Assembly: GCF_900635445.1 (NCBI RefSeq)
Contig: NZ_LR134117.1
Location: 1,302,001-1,366,000, forward strand
DNA length: 64,000 bases
From: Serratia odorifera
Lineage (GTDB): Bacteria > Pseudomonadota > Gammaproteobacteria > Enterobacterales > Enterobacteriaceae
Reading direction: 5' to 3'
Shown here: positions 44,850 through 57,696 of the stretch, piece after piece
Numbering within the stretch: the stretch's first letter is position 1
How the letters are laid out: each line of letters begins with the position of its first letter
Program-made: the position numbers and the translations under genes
The notes under the pieces: generated by a model
Told to the model about the DNA's origin: nothing
The model's database searches: none
The model's input: only the letters and a program-made list of their open reading frames with translations

Positions 44850-45188
44850 CTAATCGTCGCTGTCGGTATAATCTTCCACCGCATCCGCCTGCGGTTTGCC
44901 GCCAGACAGGGTATGGAATTTTTTCGGGCGGCGAGTGCGCGCCAGATATTTAGACCATACTTTTTCCTGCTCGGTTACCGGCTCGCGTTCACCGCGGCAC
45001 ACTGCGACGAACAGCTGTTCTTCTTCAGTGGCTGGCTGACGTTTTCCGGCGTCCAGCTCATTGAACGCATATCCAAAGCGCTCTAGCAATTGCGCTTCTT
45101 TAATGGTGAAATCGCCGTGACGGGAGAACCCGCGGGGATAGTGTTTATTATCAAAAAAACGATTGGTCGTGGTGAAGCTATCCGCCAT
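44850..45188 (-). CDS. maoP: Macrodomain Ori organisation protein
   Basis: A 112-aa cytoplasmic protein (YifE in E. coli) needed with a DNA site, maoS, to organise the Ori macrodomain. The sequence MADSFTTTNRFFDNKHYPRGFSRHGDFTIKEAQLLERFG is almost that of E. coli, followed by the acidic tail EDYTDSDD. AGGAG lies eight bases before the ATG at 45188; the frame above is not conserved. It is divergent from hdfR. I did not identify a maoS site. Confidence 0.94.
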   Translation of the reverse strand: MADSFTTTNRFFDNKHYPRGFSRHGDFTIKEAQLLERFGYAFNELDAGKRQPATEEEQLFVAVCRGEREPVTEQEKVWSKYLARTRRPKKFHTLSGGKPQADAVEDYTDSDD

Positions 45189-45307
45189 CTGACACGCTCC
45201 TAATTCTCTCATGGCCGTGCTGTTTATGGCGCGGAGTATTAGATAGGCTTGACATTGTGTAAAACAAAACATTTAAATCTTAACGACAAAAATTTTTGGA
45301 GATAGCT

Positions 45308-46136
45308 GTGGATACCGAATTACTGAAAACCTTTTTGGAGGTCAGTAGAACGCGTCACTTTGGCCGGGCCGCAGAATCCTTGTACCTGACGCAGTCGGCG
45401 GTCAGTTTCCGTATCCGTCAGTTGGAAAATCAATTGGGTGCAAATTTGTTCACCCGTCATCGCAATAATATTCGTCTGACGCCGGCCGGAGAACGTCTGC
45501 TGCCGTATGCAGAAAGCCTGATGAGTACCTGGCAACTGGCAAAAAAAGAAGTGGTGCGATCGCTGCAACACAGCGAACTGTCGATCGGCGCCACCGCCTC
45601 ATTGTGGGAGGCCTATCTGACGCCGTGGCTGCAATCGCTTTATCAACAGCGCGAAGCGTTACAGTTGGAAGCCAGAGTGGCGTTGCGACATTCGCTGGTA
45701 AAACAGCTACATGAACGGCAGCTCGACTTGCTGATTACCACCGAGCCGCCAAAAATGGATGAACTGGCAAGCCAGCTGCTGGGTAACTTCTCACTGCGAC
45801 TGTTCGCGTCTTCGCAGCGCAATCGGCAAGCACCGATGCCCTACATCAAGCTAGAATGGGGCGCGGATTTCCATCAACAGGAAAATCGCATGCTGGACAG
45901 CGATACCATGCCGGTGCTGACCACCACGTCGGCACACCTGACGCGGCAGCTGTTGGAAACCACCGGCGGCTGCGCCTTTTTACCAAGCCAATGGGATAAG
46001 ACCTATCCGCATCTGGAGGCGACTCCCGACGTGGCCCACCATCGTCCGCCCGCTGTATGCCGTCTGGTTGCAAAACAGCGATCAGCAGCCGCTTATTCGC
46101 CAGCTGCTGAAAATACCTTTAAATACCGCAGCATAA
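45308..46136 (+). CDS. hdfR: LysR-family regulator HdfR, C-terminal frameshift
   Basis: In E. coli HdfR represses the flagellar master operon flhDC and activates gltBD. The GTG start at 45308 (MDTELLKTFLEVSRTRHFGRAAESLYLTQSAVSFRIRQLENQLG in pieces) has GGAG six bases upstream. The HTH and effector domain are collinear with E. coli HdfR to about residue 240. Then an extra G near 46034 shifts the frame: the annotated frame would run to 46165, while the other frame gives VRPLYAVWLQNSDQQPLIRQLLKIP and a stop at 46136, as expected. The true product is probably about 275 aa. The gene is beside maoP, the E. coli order. Confidence 0.88.
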
Positions 46137-46140
46137 CGCG

Positions 46141-47133
46141 CTATGACGGCTTCAGCGTTGGATGACGGGGTCTTGAGCGCCTTGAGAGCCAAAACGCGCT
46201 CAATGCCTTCTGAAGGCCAATAAAGCAGAACAACAGGATGCCGATGACGATTTTGGTCCACCATGAGCTGAGCGTGCCGTCGAAGGTAATATAACTCTGG
46301 ATCAATCCTTGTATCAGTACGCCGAACAGCGTACCAAGAATGGTGCCGACGCCGCCGGTCAGCAACGTACCACCAATCACCACCGCGGCAATGGCGTCCA
46401 GCTCTACGCCGCTGGCTGCCAACGCATAACCGGCCGAGGTATACAGCGAAAAGACAATCCCCGACAGCGCTGCCAAGGTGCCGGACAGCATATAAATCAG
46501 CACCGTCGTGCGTTGCACCGGCACGCCCATCAGCCCCGCGGATACCCGGTTGCCGCCAATCGCATACACGTTATGACCGAAACGGCTACGATGCGCCAGC
46601 ACCATCCCCACGGCCACTACCAGCAGCATCACCAGCGCCAGCAGGGTAAAACGCCCACCGCCCGGTAACTTCCAGGCATAGTTGGCCAGCGTGGCATACA
46701 GCGGATGATCGATGGGGATCGATTCCTCGGAGACAATAAAGCTCATGCCACGCACAAAAAACATGCCAGCCAGCGTGATGATAAACGCCGGTAATTTCAG
46801 CGCATCAATGATCCACCCCATCAGCGCGCCAAACGATGCCCCCAGCAATAAAGCAATGGCAAACGCATACAGCGGATCGATACCATAGCTGCCAATCAGC
46901 TTGGCAAGCAGTACGCCAGTAAAGGCAATGACCGAACCGACCGACAGATCGATACCGCCGGACAGGATAACAAACGTCATGCCCACCGCGACAATGCCGA
47001 GGAAAGCGTTGTCGGTCAGTAAATCGCACCACACGCGCGTCGAAGCAAAGCCGGGGAACTGGCTCAGACAAAAGCCGTAGCCCAGCAGAAATACCGCAAT
47101 GGTGATCAATAACGGCAAATTGCGCTTCATCAT
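46141..47133 (-). CDS. yjfF: Galactofuranose-type sugar ABC permease YjfF
   Basis: A 330-aa BPD_transp_2-type permease of the ribose/galactose ABC group. Family segments are LLTDNAFLGIVAVGMTFVILSGGIDLSVGSVIAFTGV and GVELDAIAAVVIGGTLLTGGVGTILGTLFGVLIQGL, with about 8-10 membrane helices. It is the second permease of the ytfQ-ytfR-ytfT-yjfF operon. Its start overlaps the ytfT stop (ATGA), so the two permeases are probably translated together and pair as a heterodimer. Confidence 0.94.
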   Translation of the reverse strand: MMKRNLPLLITIAVFLLGYGFCLSQFPGFASTRVWCDLLTDNAFLGIVAVGMTFVILSGGIDLSVGSVIAFTGVLLAKLIGSYGIDPLYAFAIALLLGASFGALMGWIIDALKLPAFIITLAGMFFVRGMSFIVSEESIPIDHPLYATLANYAWKLPGGGRFTLLALVMLLVVAVGMVLAHRSRFGHNVYAIGGNRVSAGLMGVPVQRTTVLIYMLSGTLAALSGIVFSLYTSAGYALAASGVELDAIAAVVIGGTLLTGGVGTILGTLFGVLIQGLIQSYITFDGTLSSWWTKIVIGILLFCFIGLQKALSAFWLSRRSRPRHPTLKPS

Positions 47134-48131
47134 GTCTTGGGTCTCCGCAGCAGGCGGCGCCACGACAGGCTGGGTGATTGCACCATCAGCACCGCCAACA
47201 CCACCAACGCTTTCAGCACCAGGTTAAATTCCGGCCGATAACCAGATAACAGAATACCGGTGTTCATGCCCTGGATAATTAACGCACCGATGACCGACAA
47301 CACCAGGTTGAAACGACCGCCAAGCAGCGAGCCGCCGCCTATCACCACCGCCAGTATCGCGTCCAGCTCCAGCCACAGGCCGGCGTTGTTGGCATCGGCA
47401 CCGCGAATGTCCGCCGTCACGATCACCCCGGCCACCGCAGCGCACAGCCCGCAAATCACATATACCGCCATCACCACCCATTGGGTGCTGACACCGGCAT
47501 GATGTGCCGAGCGCAGGTTGATACCCACCGATTCGATAAACAGACCAAGCGCGGTTTTACGCGTCAGCAGCCAAATCAATAACAGCATCAGCGCGGCAAT
47601 GATAATCGGCATCGGCAAGTACATCAGCGAGCCGCTGCCCAACTGTGCCAGCCCGGCACGTTCAAAGGTGACAATCTGACCTTCGGTGATCAACTGGGCG
47701 ATACCGCGTCCCGCGACCATCAGCATCAGCGTCGCCACAATCGGCTGGATCTTCAGTACCGCCACCAGAAAGCCGTTCCATAGTCCGCACAGCGCACCTG
47801 CGGCCAACGCCGCCGCCAGGACGTAACCCAACGGATACCCTGCGCTGGTCAGCGTTGCCGCCGTCGCACCGGCAATCGCCATCACCGCCCCGACCGACAA
47901 ATCGATGCCACCGGTGGCGATCACCAGCGTCATACCCAATGCCAGCAGGGCAACCGGCGCACCACGATTAAAAATATCTATCAGGCTGCCGAACAGCCGC
48001 CCGTCCTGGATATGAATAGAGAAAAAATGCGGGGCGACCAGGCTGTCGATCAACAGGATGGCCAACAGGGCGCCGACCTGCGTTGCGCCGGCCGGTAATA
48101 CCCATCTGACTTTACGAGGCTCACCGGTCAT
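47130..48131 (-). CDS. ytfT: Galactofuranose-type sugar ABC permease YtfT
   Basis: A 333-aa permease with the conserved VALLALGMTLVIATGGIDLSVGAVMAIAGA and ADIRGADANNAGLWLELDAILAVVIGGGSLLGGRFNLVLSVIG segments. I chose the ATG at 48131 because AGGAG lies seven bases before it; an in-frame ATG at 48152 overlaps the ytfR stop and cannot be excluded. It pairs with YjfF, coupled to the ATPase YtfR. Confidence 0.93.
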   Translation of the reverse strand: MTGEPRKVRWVLPAGATQVGALLAILLIDSLVAPHFFSIHIQDGRLFGSLIDIFNRGAPVALLALGMTLVIATGGIDLSVGAVMAIAGATAATLTSAGYPLGYVLAAALAAGALCGLWNGFLVAVLKIQPIVATLMLMVAGRGIAQLITEGQIVTFERAGLAQLGSGSLMYLPMPIIIAALMLLLIWLLTRKTALGLFIESVGINLRSAHHAGVSTQWVVMAVYVICGLCAAVAGVIVTADIRGADANNAGLWLELDAILAVVIGGGSLLGGRFNLVLSVIGALIIQGMNTGILLSGYRPEFNLVLKALVVLAVLMVQSPSLSWRRLLRRPKT

Positions 48132-48148
48132 GAAGAAGCTCCTTTGGT

Positions 48149-49657
48149 TCATATCGTCTCCTGCTGCACGGCGATCGCCTGCATAATGGCCGGCACGCTG
48201 ATCGCCTCATGATCCAACTGGGCGACATGCCGTCTGTCGCGCAGGACGACGATCCGATCGGCATAGCCTGCCAGCTCTTCCAGTTCAGAAGAGATCACCA
48301 GCAGCGCCAGACCTTCGCTACACAACCGTTCGATCAAGCGAATGATTTCCGCATGCGCTCCCACATCGATGCCGCGGGTCGGCTCATCCAGAATCAAAAA
48401 ACGCGGATTGGTCGCCAGCCAGCGGGACAGCAACACCTTCTGCTGATTGCCACCGGAAAGATATTGGATTTGCTGTTCCGGCCCTGGGGTACGAATGCCC
48501 AACAGTTGAATAAAGCTTTCGGCAATACGGGTTTGCTCGCGCAATGGGATCGGGCGCAGCCAGCCACGCTGCGCCTGTAAGGCCAGAATAATATTTTCGC
48601 GTACCGTCGCGGCTCCCACGATGCCATCGGTCTTGCGATCCTCCGGGCAATAGCCAAAACCGAGGCTGGCGGCTTTACGCGGTGAGCGAATAGCGGCGGC
48701 GCTACCTGCAACCTTTGCCGTACCGCTGTCCTGCGCCTTGATGCCGAAAATCAGCTGTGCGGTTTCGGTACGCCCCGATCCCAGCAATCCCGCCAGACCG
48801 ACGATTTCGCCCGGGCGTATCGACAGATCAAACGGCTCCACCAGACCGCGCCGCCCATAACCGCTGAACTCGACCAACGGTGCCGCGGTTACCGCCTCGT
48901 GTTCGCCTCGCTTCAACAGCCCTTCATCGAAACTGTGGCCCAGCATCATTTGCACCAGTTCGATACGCGGCAGATCGGCGACGGCTTTGGTGCCGACCAG
49001 CTTGCCATTGCGCAGCACGGTAATGCGATCGCTAATGCGATATACCTGATCGAGGAAGTGGGTAACGAAGATCATGCCCAATCCCTGGGCTTTAAGCTGG
49101 CTCAGAATGGCCAACAGCATGGTGACTTCCTTCGCGTCCAGGCTGGCGGTCGGTTCATCGAGGATCAACACCTTGGCCGAAAGATCGACCGCCCGAGCGA
49201 TCGCAACGATCTGCTGAATGGCGATCGAGTAGTTCCCCAGCGGCTGGCTGACGTCCAGCGGCAAACCATAGCCTTGCAGTAGTTGAACCGCCTGCTGTTG
49301 CAGCCGGCGTTGATCAACCAGCCCGAAACGCGTCGGCTCGCGGCCAAGAAACAAATTGGCGGCCACCGACAGGTTCGGCAACAGGTTTACTTCCTGATAT
49401 ACCGTACCGATACCTAATGATTGCGCCTGCGCGGTACTCTGCGGCGCAATCATCGTTCCATCCAGCCAGATGTCGCCGGCAGAACGTGAATAAACGCCGG
49501 TCAATGCCTTGATTAACGTTGACTTGCCGGCGCCATTCTCACCGAGCAATGCCATCACTTCACCACTGCGCACGGTCAGATCCACCTGATCCAGGGCTTT
49601 TACCCCCGGGAATTCGACGGAAAGTCCTTTAATCGCTAACAGATCGTTGGCCATCAT
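48149..49657 (-). CDS. ytfR: Galactofuranose-type sugar ABC ATPase YtfR
   Basis: A 502-aa ATPase with two fused nucleotide-binding domains, as in RbsA and MglA. The first has Walker A GENGAGKST, signature NYSIAIQQIVAIARA and Walker B LILDEPTASLD. The second has a degenerate Walker A (GLLGSGRTE), an intact signature LSGGNQQKVLLSRW and Walker B LILDEPTRGID. Two ATGs (49657 and 49654) open the frame. It energises the YtfT/YjfF permeases. Confidence 0.95.
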   Translation of the reverse strand: MMANDLLAIKGLSVEFPGVKALDQVDLTVRSGEVMALLGENGAGKSTLIKALTGVYSRSAGDIWLDGTMIAPQSTAQAQSLGIGTVYQEVNLLPNLSVAANLFLGREPTRFGLVDQRRLQQQAVQLLQGYGLPLDVSQPLGNYSIAIQQIVAIARAVDLSAKVLILDEPTASLDAKEVTMLLAILSQLKAQGLGMIFVTHFLDQVYRISDRITVLRNGKLVGTKAVADLPRIELVQMMLGHSFDEGLLKRGEHEAVTAAPLVEFSGYGRRGLVEPFDLSIRPGEIVGLAGLLGSGRTETAQLIFGIKAQDSGTAKVAGSAAAIRSPRKAASLGFGYCPEDRKTDGIVGAATVRENIILALQAQRGWLRPIPLREQTRIAESFIQLLGIRTPGPEQQIQYLSGGNQQKVLLSRWLATNPRFLILDEPTRGIDVGAHAEIIRLIERLCSEGLALLVISSELEELAGYADRIVVLRDRRHVAQLDHEAISVPAIMQAIAVQQETI

Positions 49658-49673
49658 TCACGCCCGCCGCTGG

Positions 49674-50630
49674 TTAGTAACCCATGCTCTTTTTCATGTC
49701 GAATTCCTGCTTGGCAGTATCCGGCTGCAGCAGCTTCGATTCGGTCTGGATGAATTTAGGCGGTTGAGTGCCGTCTTTTTTCATCGCCAGCAGTGCGTCA
49801 AATGCCGGGCCAGCCATGTTTGGCGTCAACTCTACCGTCGCATTGGCTTCACCGTTCATCATCGCTTTGAAGATATCCGGCACCCCGTCGATGGAAACAA
49901 CCTTGATTTGTGAACCCGGCTTCAAGCCGGCTTCTTTGATCGCCTGGATGGCGCCAATGGCCATATCGTCGTTATGCGCATAAACCGCGCAAATGTTCTT
50001 GCCGTTCTGTTCCGCCTTGATAAAGCTTTCCATCACTTCTTTGCCCTTCGAGCGGGTAAAGTCACCGGATTGCGAACGGACAATCTTCACGTTGCTGGCC
50101 GCGGCGACCCCGTCGGCAAAACCTTTTTTACGGTTAATTGCCACGCTGGAACCAACCGTGCCTTGTAGTTCCACCACGTTGCAGGGGTTGCCGGCCACTT
50201 CTTTCACTAACCAATCACCTGCCACTTTGCCTTCATGTACGCTGTCAGAGGCAACCGCCGCGGTATACAGCGATGGGTCGCTCACTTCAATCATCCGATC
50301 CAGCAGAAATACCGGGATTTTGGCTTCCTTGGCTTCCTGCAATACCGGAGTCCAGCCGGTGGCGACCACTGGCGCAATGAAAATGGCGTCAACGCCCTGA
50401 GCGATAAACGATCTCACTGCCTTGATCTGGTTTTCCTGTTTTTGCTGTGCGTCGGCAATCTTCAGCGTAATCCCGCGTTTTTCCGCTTCCTGTTTAGAAA
50501 CTTTAGTTTCTGCCGAGCGCCAGCCGGATTCTGAACCGATCTGGGAAAAGCCCACCACAAGAGGGGCTGCCTGAACGGTTCCCATCAAGATGCCGCTCAC
50601 GGCGACCGCTAACAATAAACGCTTGTGCAT
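49674..50630 (-). CDS. ytfQ: Galactofuranose-binding periplasmic protein YtfQ
   Basis: The 318-aa product has a signal peptide (MHKRLLLAVAVSGILMGTVQAAP, cleavage near residue 22) and a type I sugar-binding fold: GFSQIGSESGWRSAETKVSKQEAEKRGITLKI, DAIFIAPVVATGWTP, IDGVPDIFKAMMNGEANATVELTPNMAGPAFD. It is close to E. coli YtfQ, which binds galactofuranose. First gene of the four-gene operon. A dyad GGGAA-CG-TTTCC (50826-50837), of the LacI/GalR operator type, lies about 200 bases upstream. Confidence 0.95.
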   Translation of the reverse strand: MHKRLLLAVAVSGILMGTVQAAPLVVGFSQIGSESGWRSAETKVSKQEAEKRGITLKIADAQQKQENQIKAVRSFIAQGVDAIFIAPVVATGWTPVLQEAKEAKIPVFLLDRMIEVSDPSLYTAAVASDSVHEGKVAGDWLVKEVAGNPCNVVELQGTVGSSVAINRKKGFADGVAAASNVKIVRSQSGDFTRSKGKEVMESFIKAEQNGKNICAVYAHNDDMAIGAIQAIKEAGLKPGSQIKVVSIDGVPDIFKAMMNGEANATVELTPNMAGPAFDALLAMKKDGTQPPKFIQTESKLLQPDTAKQEFDMKKSMGY

Positions 50631-50825
50631 GTTGTTCTCCTGGCTCCGCTCACGATGACTACACGGGCAGAGATGATGTTGTTGTTTTCACACTGGTGAT
50701 GTTGAGCGCTAAATAATGCAGGCGCCCATTAGGTTTAGACCAAATTGACGCAGGAATAATGAGCGCCGTCACAACGCAGGAGAACAATCAATTTGTACAT
50801 GAATTCAGCTAAAAAAGTCTAAATT

Positions 50826-50837
50826 GGGAACGTTTCC
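50826..50837. promoter_or_regulatory. LacI/GalR-type operator-like dyad upstream of ytfQ
   Basis: GGGAACGTTTCC has near-perfect symmetry about a central CG, the pattern of LacI-family operators. It lies 196 bases before the ytfQ start. Apart from the tRNA-operon terminator, the rest of 50631-50933 shows no gene. Confidence 0.45.
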
Positions 50838-50896
50838 GAAAGGAGGATCAGGCAAGCTTTCAATGCGGTGGGCAAGATGGCAGGGAAGCAGAAAGC

Positions 50897-50926
50897 AAAA
50901 AAAACCCTTTGCTTTCGCAAAGGGTT
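50897..50926 (-). terminator. Terminator of the rRNA operon
   Basis: On the minus strand a perfect 10-bp stem AACCCTTTGC/GCAAAGGGTT with a GAAA loop is followed by a run of T, directly downstream of tRNA-Trp. Confidence 0.93.
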
Positions 50927-50933
50927 CTTAATA

Positions 50934-51009
50934 TGGCAGGGGCGGAGAGACTCGAACTCGCGACACCCGGTTTTGGAGACCGGTGCTCTACCAACTGAGC
51001 TACGCCCCT
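50934..51009 (-). tRNA. trpT: tRNA-Trp (CCA anticodon)
   Basis: A 76-base cloverleaf on the minus strand with acceptor AGGGGCG/CGCCCCT, anticodon CCA in GTCTCCAAAA, a GTTCGAGTC T-arm and encoded 3' CCA. It is the last gene of the rRNA operon. Confidence 0.97.
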
Positions 51010-51061
51010 ATATCACGCTTACCATTACGCCTGCTGGGTAAGCAGGCATAATGTAAATAAG

Positions 51062-51138
51062 TGGCGGAACGGACGGGGCTCGAACCCGCGACCCCCTGCG
51101 TGACAGGCAGGTATTCTAACCAACTGAACTACCGCTCC
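51062..51138 (-). tRNA. aspT: tRNA-Asp (GTC anticodon)
   Basis: A 77-base cloverleaf on the minus strand with acceptor GGAGCGG, anticodon GTC in GCCTGTCACGC, GGTTCGAGCC T-arm and encoded CCA. It lies between 5S rRNA and tRNA-Trp, as in E. coli rrnC. Confidence 0.97.
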
Positions 51139-51225
51139 ACCGGTTCTGTTACGTTGCTTCTTGCGAAGCCGGCAAACCTTCTGGGTTTTGCCATTATCAG
51201 GTGTCACTCTGATAACGTGTGTTTG

Positions 51226-51345
51226 ATGCCTGGCAGTGTCCTACTCTCGCATGGGGAGACCCCACACTACCATCAGCGCTACGGCGTTTCACTTCTGAGT
51301 TCGGCATGGGGTCAGGTGGGACCACCGCGCTATTGCCGCCAGGCA
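51226..51345 (-). rRNA. rrf: 5S ribosomal RNA
   Basis: The minus strand reads TGCCTGGCGGCAATAGCGCG at the 5' end and ends in CTGCCAGGCAT; 120 bases, the expected length, with pairing ends. Confidence 0.97.
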
Positions 51346-51445
51346 AATTCTGTTTCATTCCAACCGCTTCACTTCACGTAAAGCCATCAGAACCAATCTC
51401 GGAACCAGCTGAATATCTTCGTCTCTAAAACACCTTCGGTGTTGT

Positions 51446-54355
<2,910 letters not shown>

Positions 54356-54564
54356 TCACAACCCGAAGGTGTCTTTCGACATCATCGTATTGCTACATTT
54401 GAGAGACTCTATGACAGGTTACTCCTCATCCCAAACTGCTACGGGGGACAAGTTTCAGCCGTCATGTTTCAATTTTCAGCTTGTTCCAGATTGTTAAAGA
54501 GCAAAATACTTCGCAGCATACTGTTGCCAATATACTCTGAAGTATTGAAATTCAAGGACCTATA

Positions 54565-54640
54565 TGGTGGAGCTAAGCGGGATCGAACCGCTGACCTCCT
54601 GCGTGCAAGGCAGGCGCTCTCCCAGCTGAGCTATAGCCCC
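54565..54640 (-). tRNA. alaT: tRNA-Ala (TGC anticodon)
   Basis: A 76-base cloverleaf in the 16S-23S spacer with acceptor GGGGCTA, anticodon TGC in GCCTTGCACGC and encoded CCA. It is the second spacer tRNA. Confidence 0.97.
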
Positions 54641-54705
54641 ATACAGTCACTGACAGAGACCTTCGATTTACTACTTTTCTTCTAGGCAAGGCGTGGTGTC
54701 GCGAC

Positions 54706-54721
54706 GCATATTGAAATATGC
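54706..54721. other. Hairpin in the tRNA-Ile/tRNA-Ala spacer
   Basis: GCATATTGAAATATGC forms a 7-bp stem with a GA loop in the middle of the roughly 110-base spacer between the two tRNAs. It may be an rRNA-processing structure. Confidence 0.5.
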
Positions 54722-54753
54722 AAGCGGCGCCATAACGCAGCATAGGAGAGAAG

Positions 54754-54830
<77 letters not shown>

Positions 54831-54902
54831 ATTAAGGTATTTCTGCTCGTTACTTTTCATCAGACAATCTGTGTGGACACTGCACAATCGAATATCGTTA
54901 GG

Positions 54903-56445
<1,543 letters not shown>

Positions 56446-56645
56446 AAAAGCTTGATTTGCTTCAACTCGTGAAGCGGTGCTCAAAGATTCACTAAATGAA
56501 TTTTACTTCAGTAGTCACTCTTCAAGACTTGATATTTTTTTGCTGCCGAAGCAGCTGGATATCGTCTTGTGAGTGCCCACACAGATTGTCTGATAAATTG
56601 TTAAAGAGCATCGCCGGCGTTAAAACTCATCGGCGCGGGCTGCGT

Positions 56646-56782
56646 ATACTACGCTTTTCGCCCTGAGAGTCAAGCGTTTATTTCGCTTTCGTCTCACTGA
56701 CTGGGTGGTTCGTCTTGCGTTTAAGCAGTCGTCGTTCCCGGTCAGTGGAGGCGCATTATAGGGAGTTCTCAGAAGGCCGCAA
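56646..56782 (-). promoter_or_regulatory. rRNA operon promoters P1 and P2
   Basis: On the minus strand P1 has -35 TTGCGG (56777-56782) and -10 TATAAT (56755-56760) with 16-base spacing. P2 has -35 TTGACT (56668-56673) and -10 TAGTAT (56646-56651), also 16 apart. A boxA-like TGCTCTTTAACAA follows near 56600-56612, as in enterobacterial rrn leaders. Confidence 0.88.
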
Positions 56783-56833
56783 CCCCTAATTTCAAAAAAC
56801 TTTTCAACCGTCGAACATTTAATCAAATCGCCG

Positions 56834-57696
56834 TTATATCGCCAGTTTTTTCAACGAATTGAAGCCATAACTCTGTAAAACGGGCAATAAAGCATCGGTA
56901 TCGTCATTTAACGCCATACAATAGGCAACGTTCTCTTCTTGCGATGATCGCAAATTTTCCTGGGACGAGATCAACCACGCAGCCCGACGGGCGATTGCCG
57001 CACCGGAATCCACCAGGCGGGTGCCCTGCGGTAATACCTGCATCAGCTCGTCGGCCAACAGCGGAAATGAGTGCAACCCAACACGACCGTGTCTGGTGGC
57101 TCGCGCATGCTGAGCCACGGTTGCAGGATCTTCTTCAACGCCGCCAACGGCACCTCTTCGCCATGCAGCTTTGCTTCTGCCAGTTCAACCAGCTCCGAAG
57201 AACCCAGCAGTTCGATTTTGCAGTCGGTGGCAAAACGGGCGATCAGCTCATGGGTATAGCTACGCTGTACGGTACCGCGCGTCGCCAGCAGGCCAACGAT
57301 GCCGTTGGCGGTCAGCTTGGCGGCAGGCTTGATGGCGGGTACTACACCCACTACCGGGAAACTGAAACGTGCGCGCAAGGCTGGCAGGGAAACGGTGCTG
57401 GCGGTATTGCAGGCAATAATGACAATCGCCAACGGGTAACGTTGCTGCACCGCGCCGACAATCTCCAATACCCGCTCAACGATAAACTGTTCAGACTTTT
57501 CGCCGTACGGAAACGCCACGTTATCGAAAGCGTATATATAGTGCAGGTCCGGCAGCAATTGCCGGACCTCTTGATACACCGAAAGTCCACCGACGCCGGA
57601 ATCAAATACCAACACCGTCGGGCGTGGAGTCGCGGTGGAATTAGAAGGTATAGCTTCCAGTGAGGGAGTATTCTCTTCCTGGAGTAGCGTAGCCAT
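56834..57696 (-). pseudogene. murI: Glutamate racemase, frameshifted in this sequence
   Basis: Supplies D-glutamate for peptidoglycan; essential in most bacteria. About 287 aa when repaired. The N-terminal part has VLVFDSGVGGLSVYQEVR and the first catalytic Cys in IIACNTASTVSLPAL; the second catalytic Cys is in VVLGCTHF. There a C is missing near 57073: the frame runs into RCWPTS, while the other frame continues PLLADELMQVLPQGTRLVDSGAAIARR to the stop at 56834. Because the gene is essential, a sequence error is likely. The start at 57696 overlaps the end of btuB by 56 bases, as in E. coli. Confidence 0.93.
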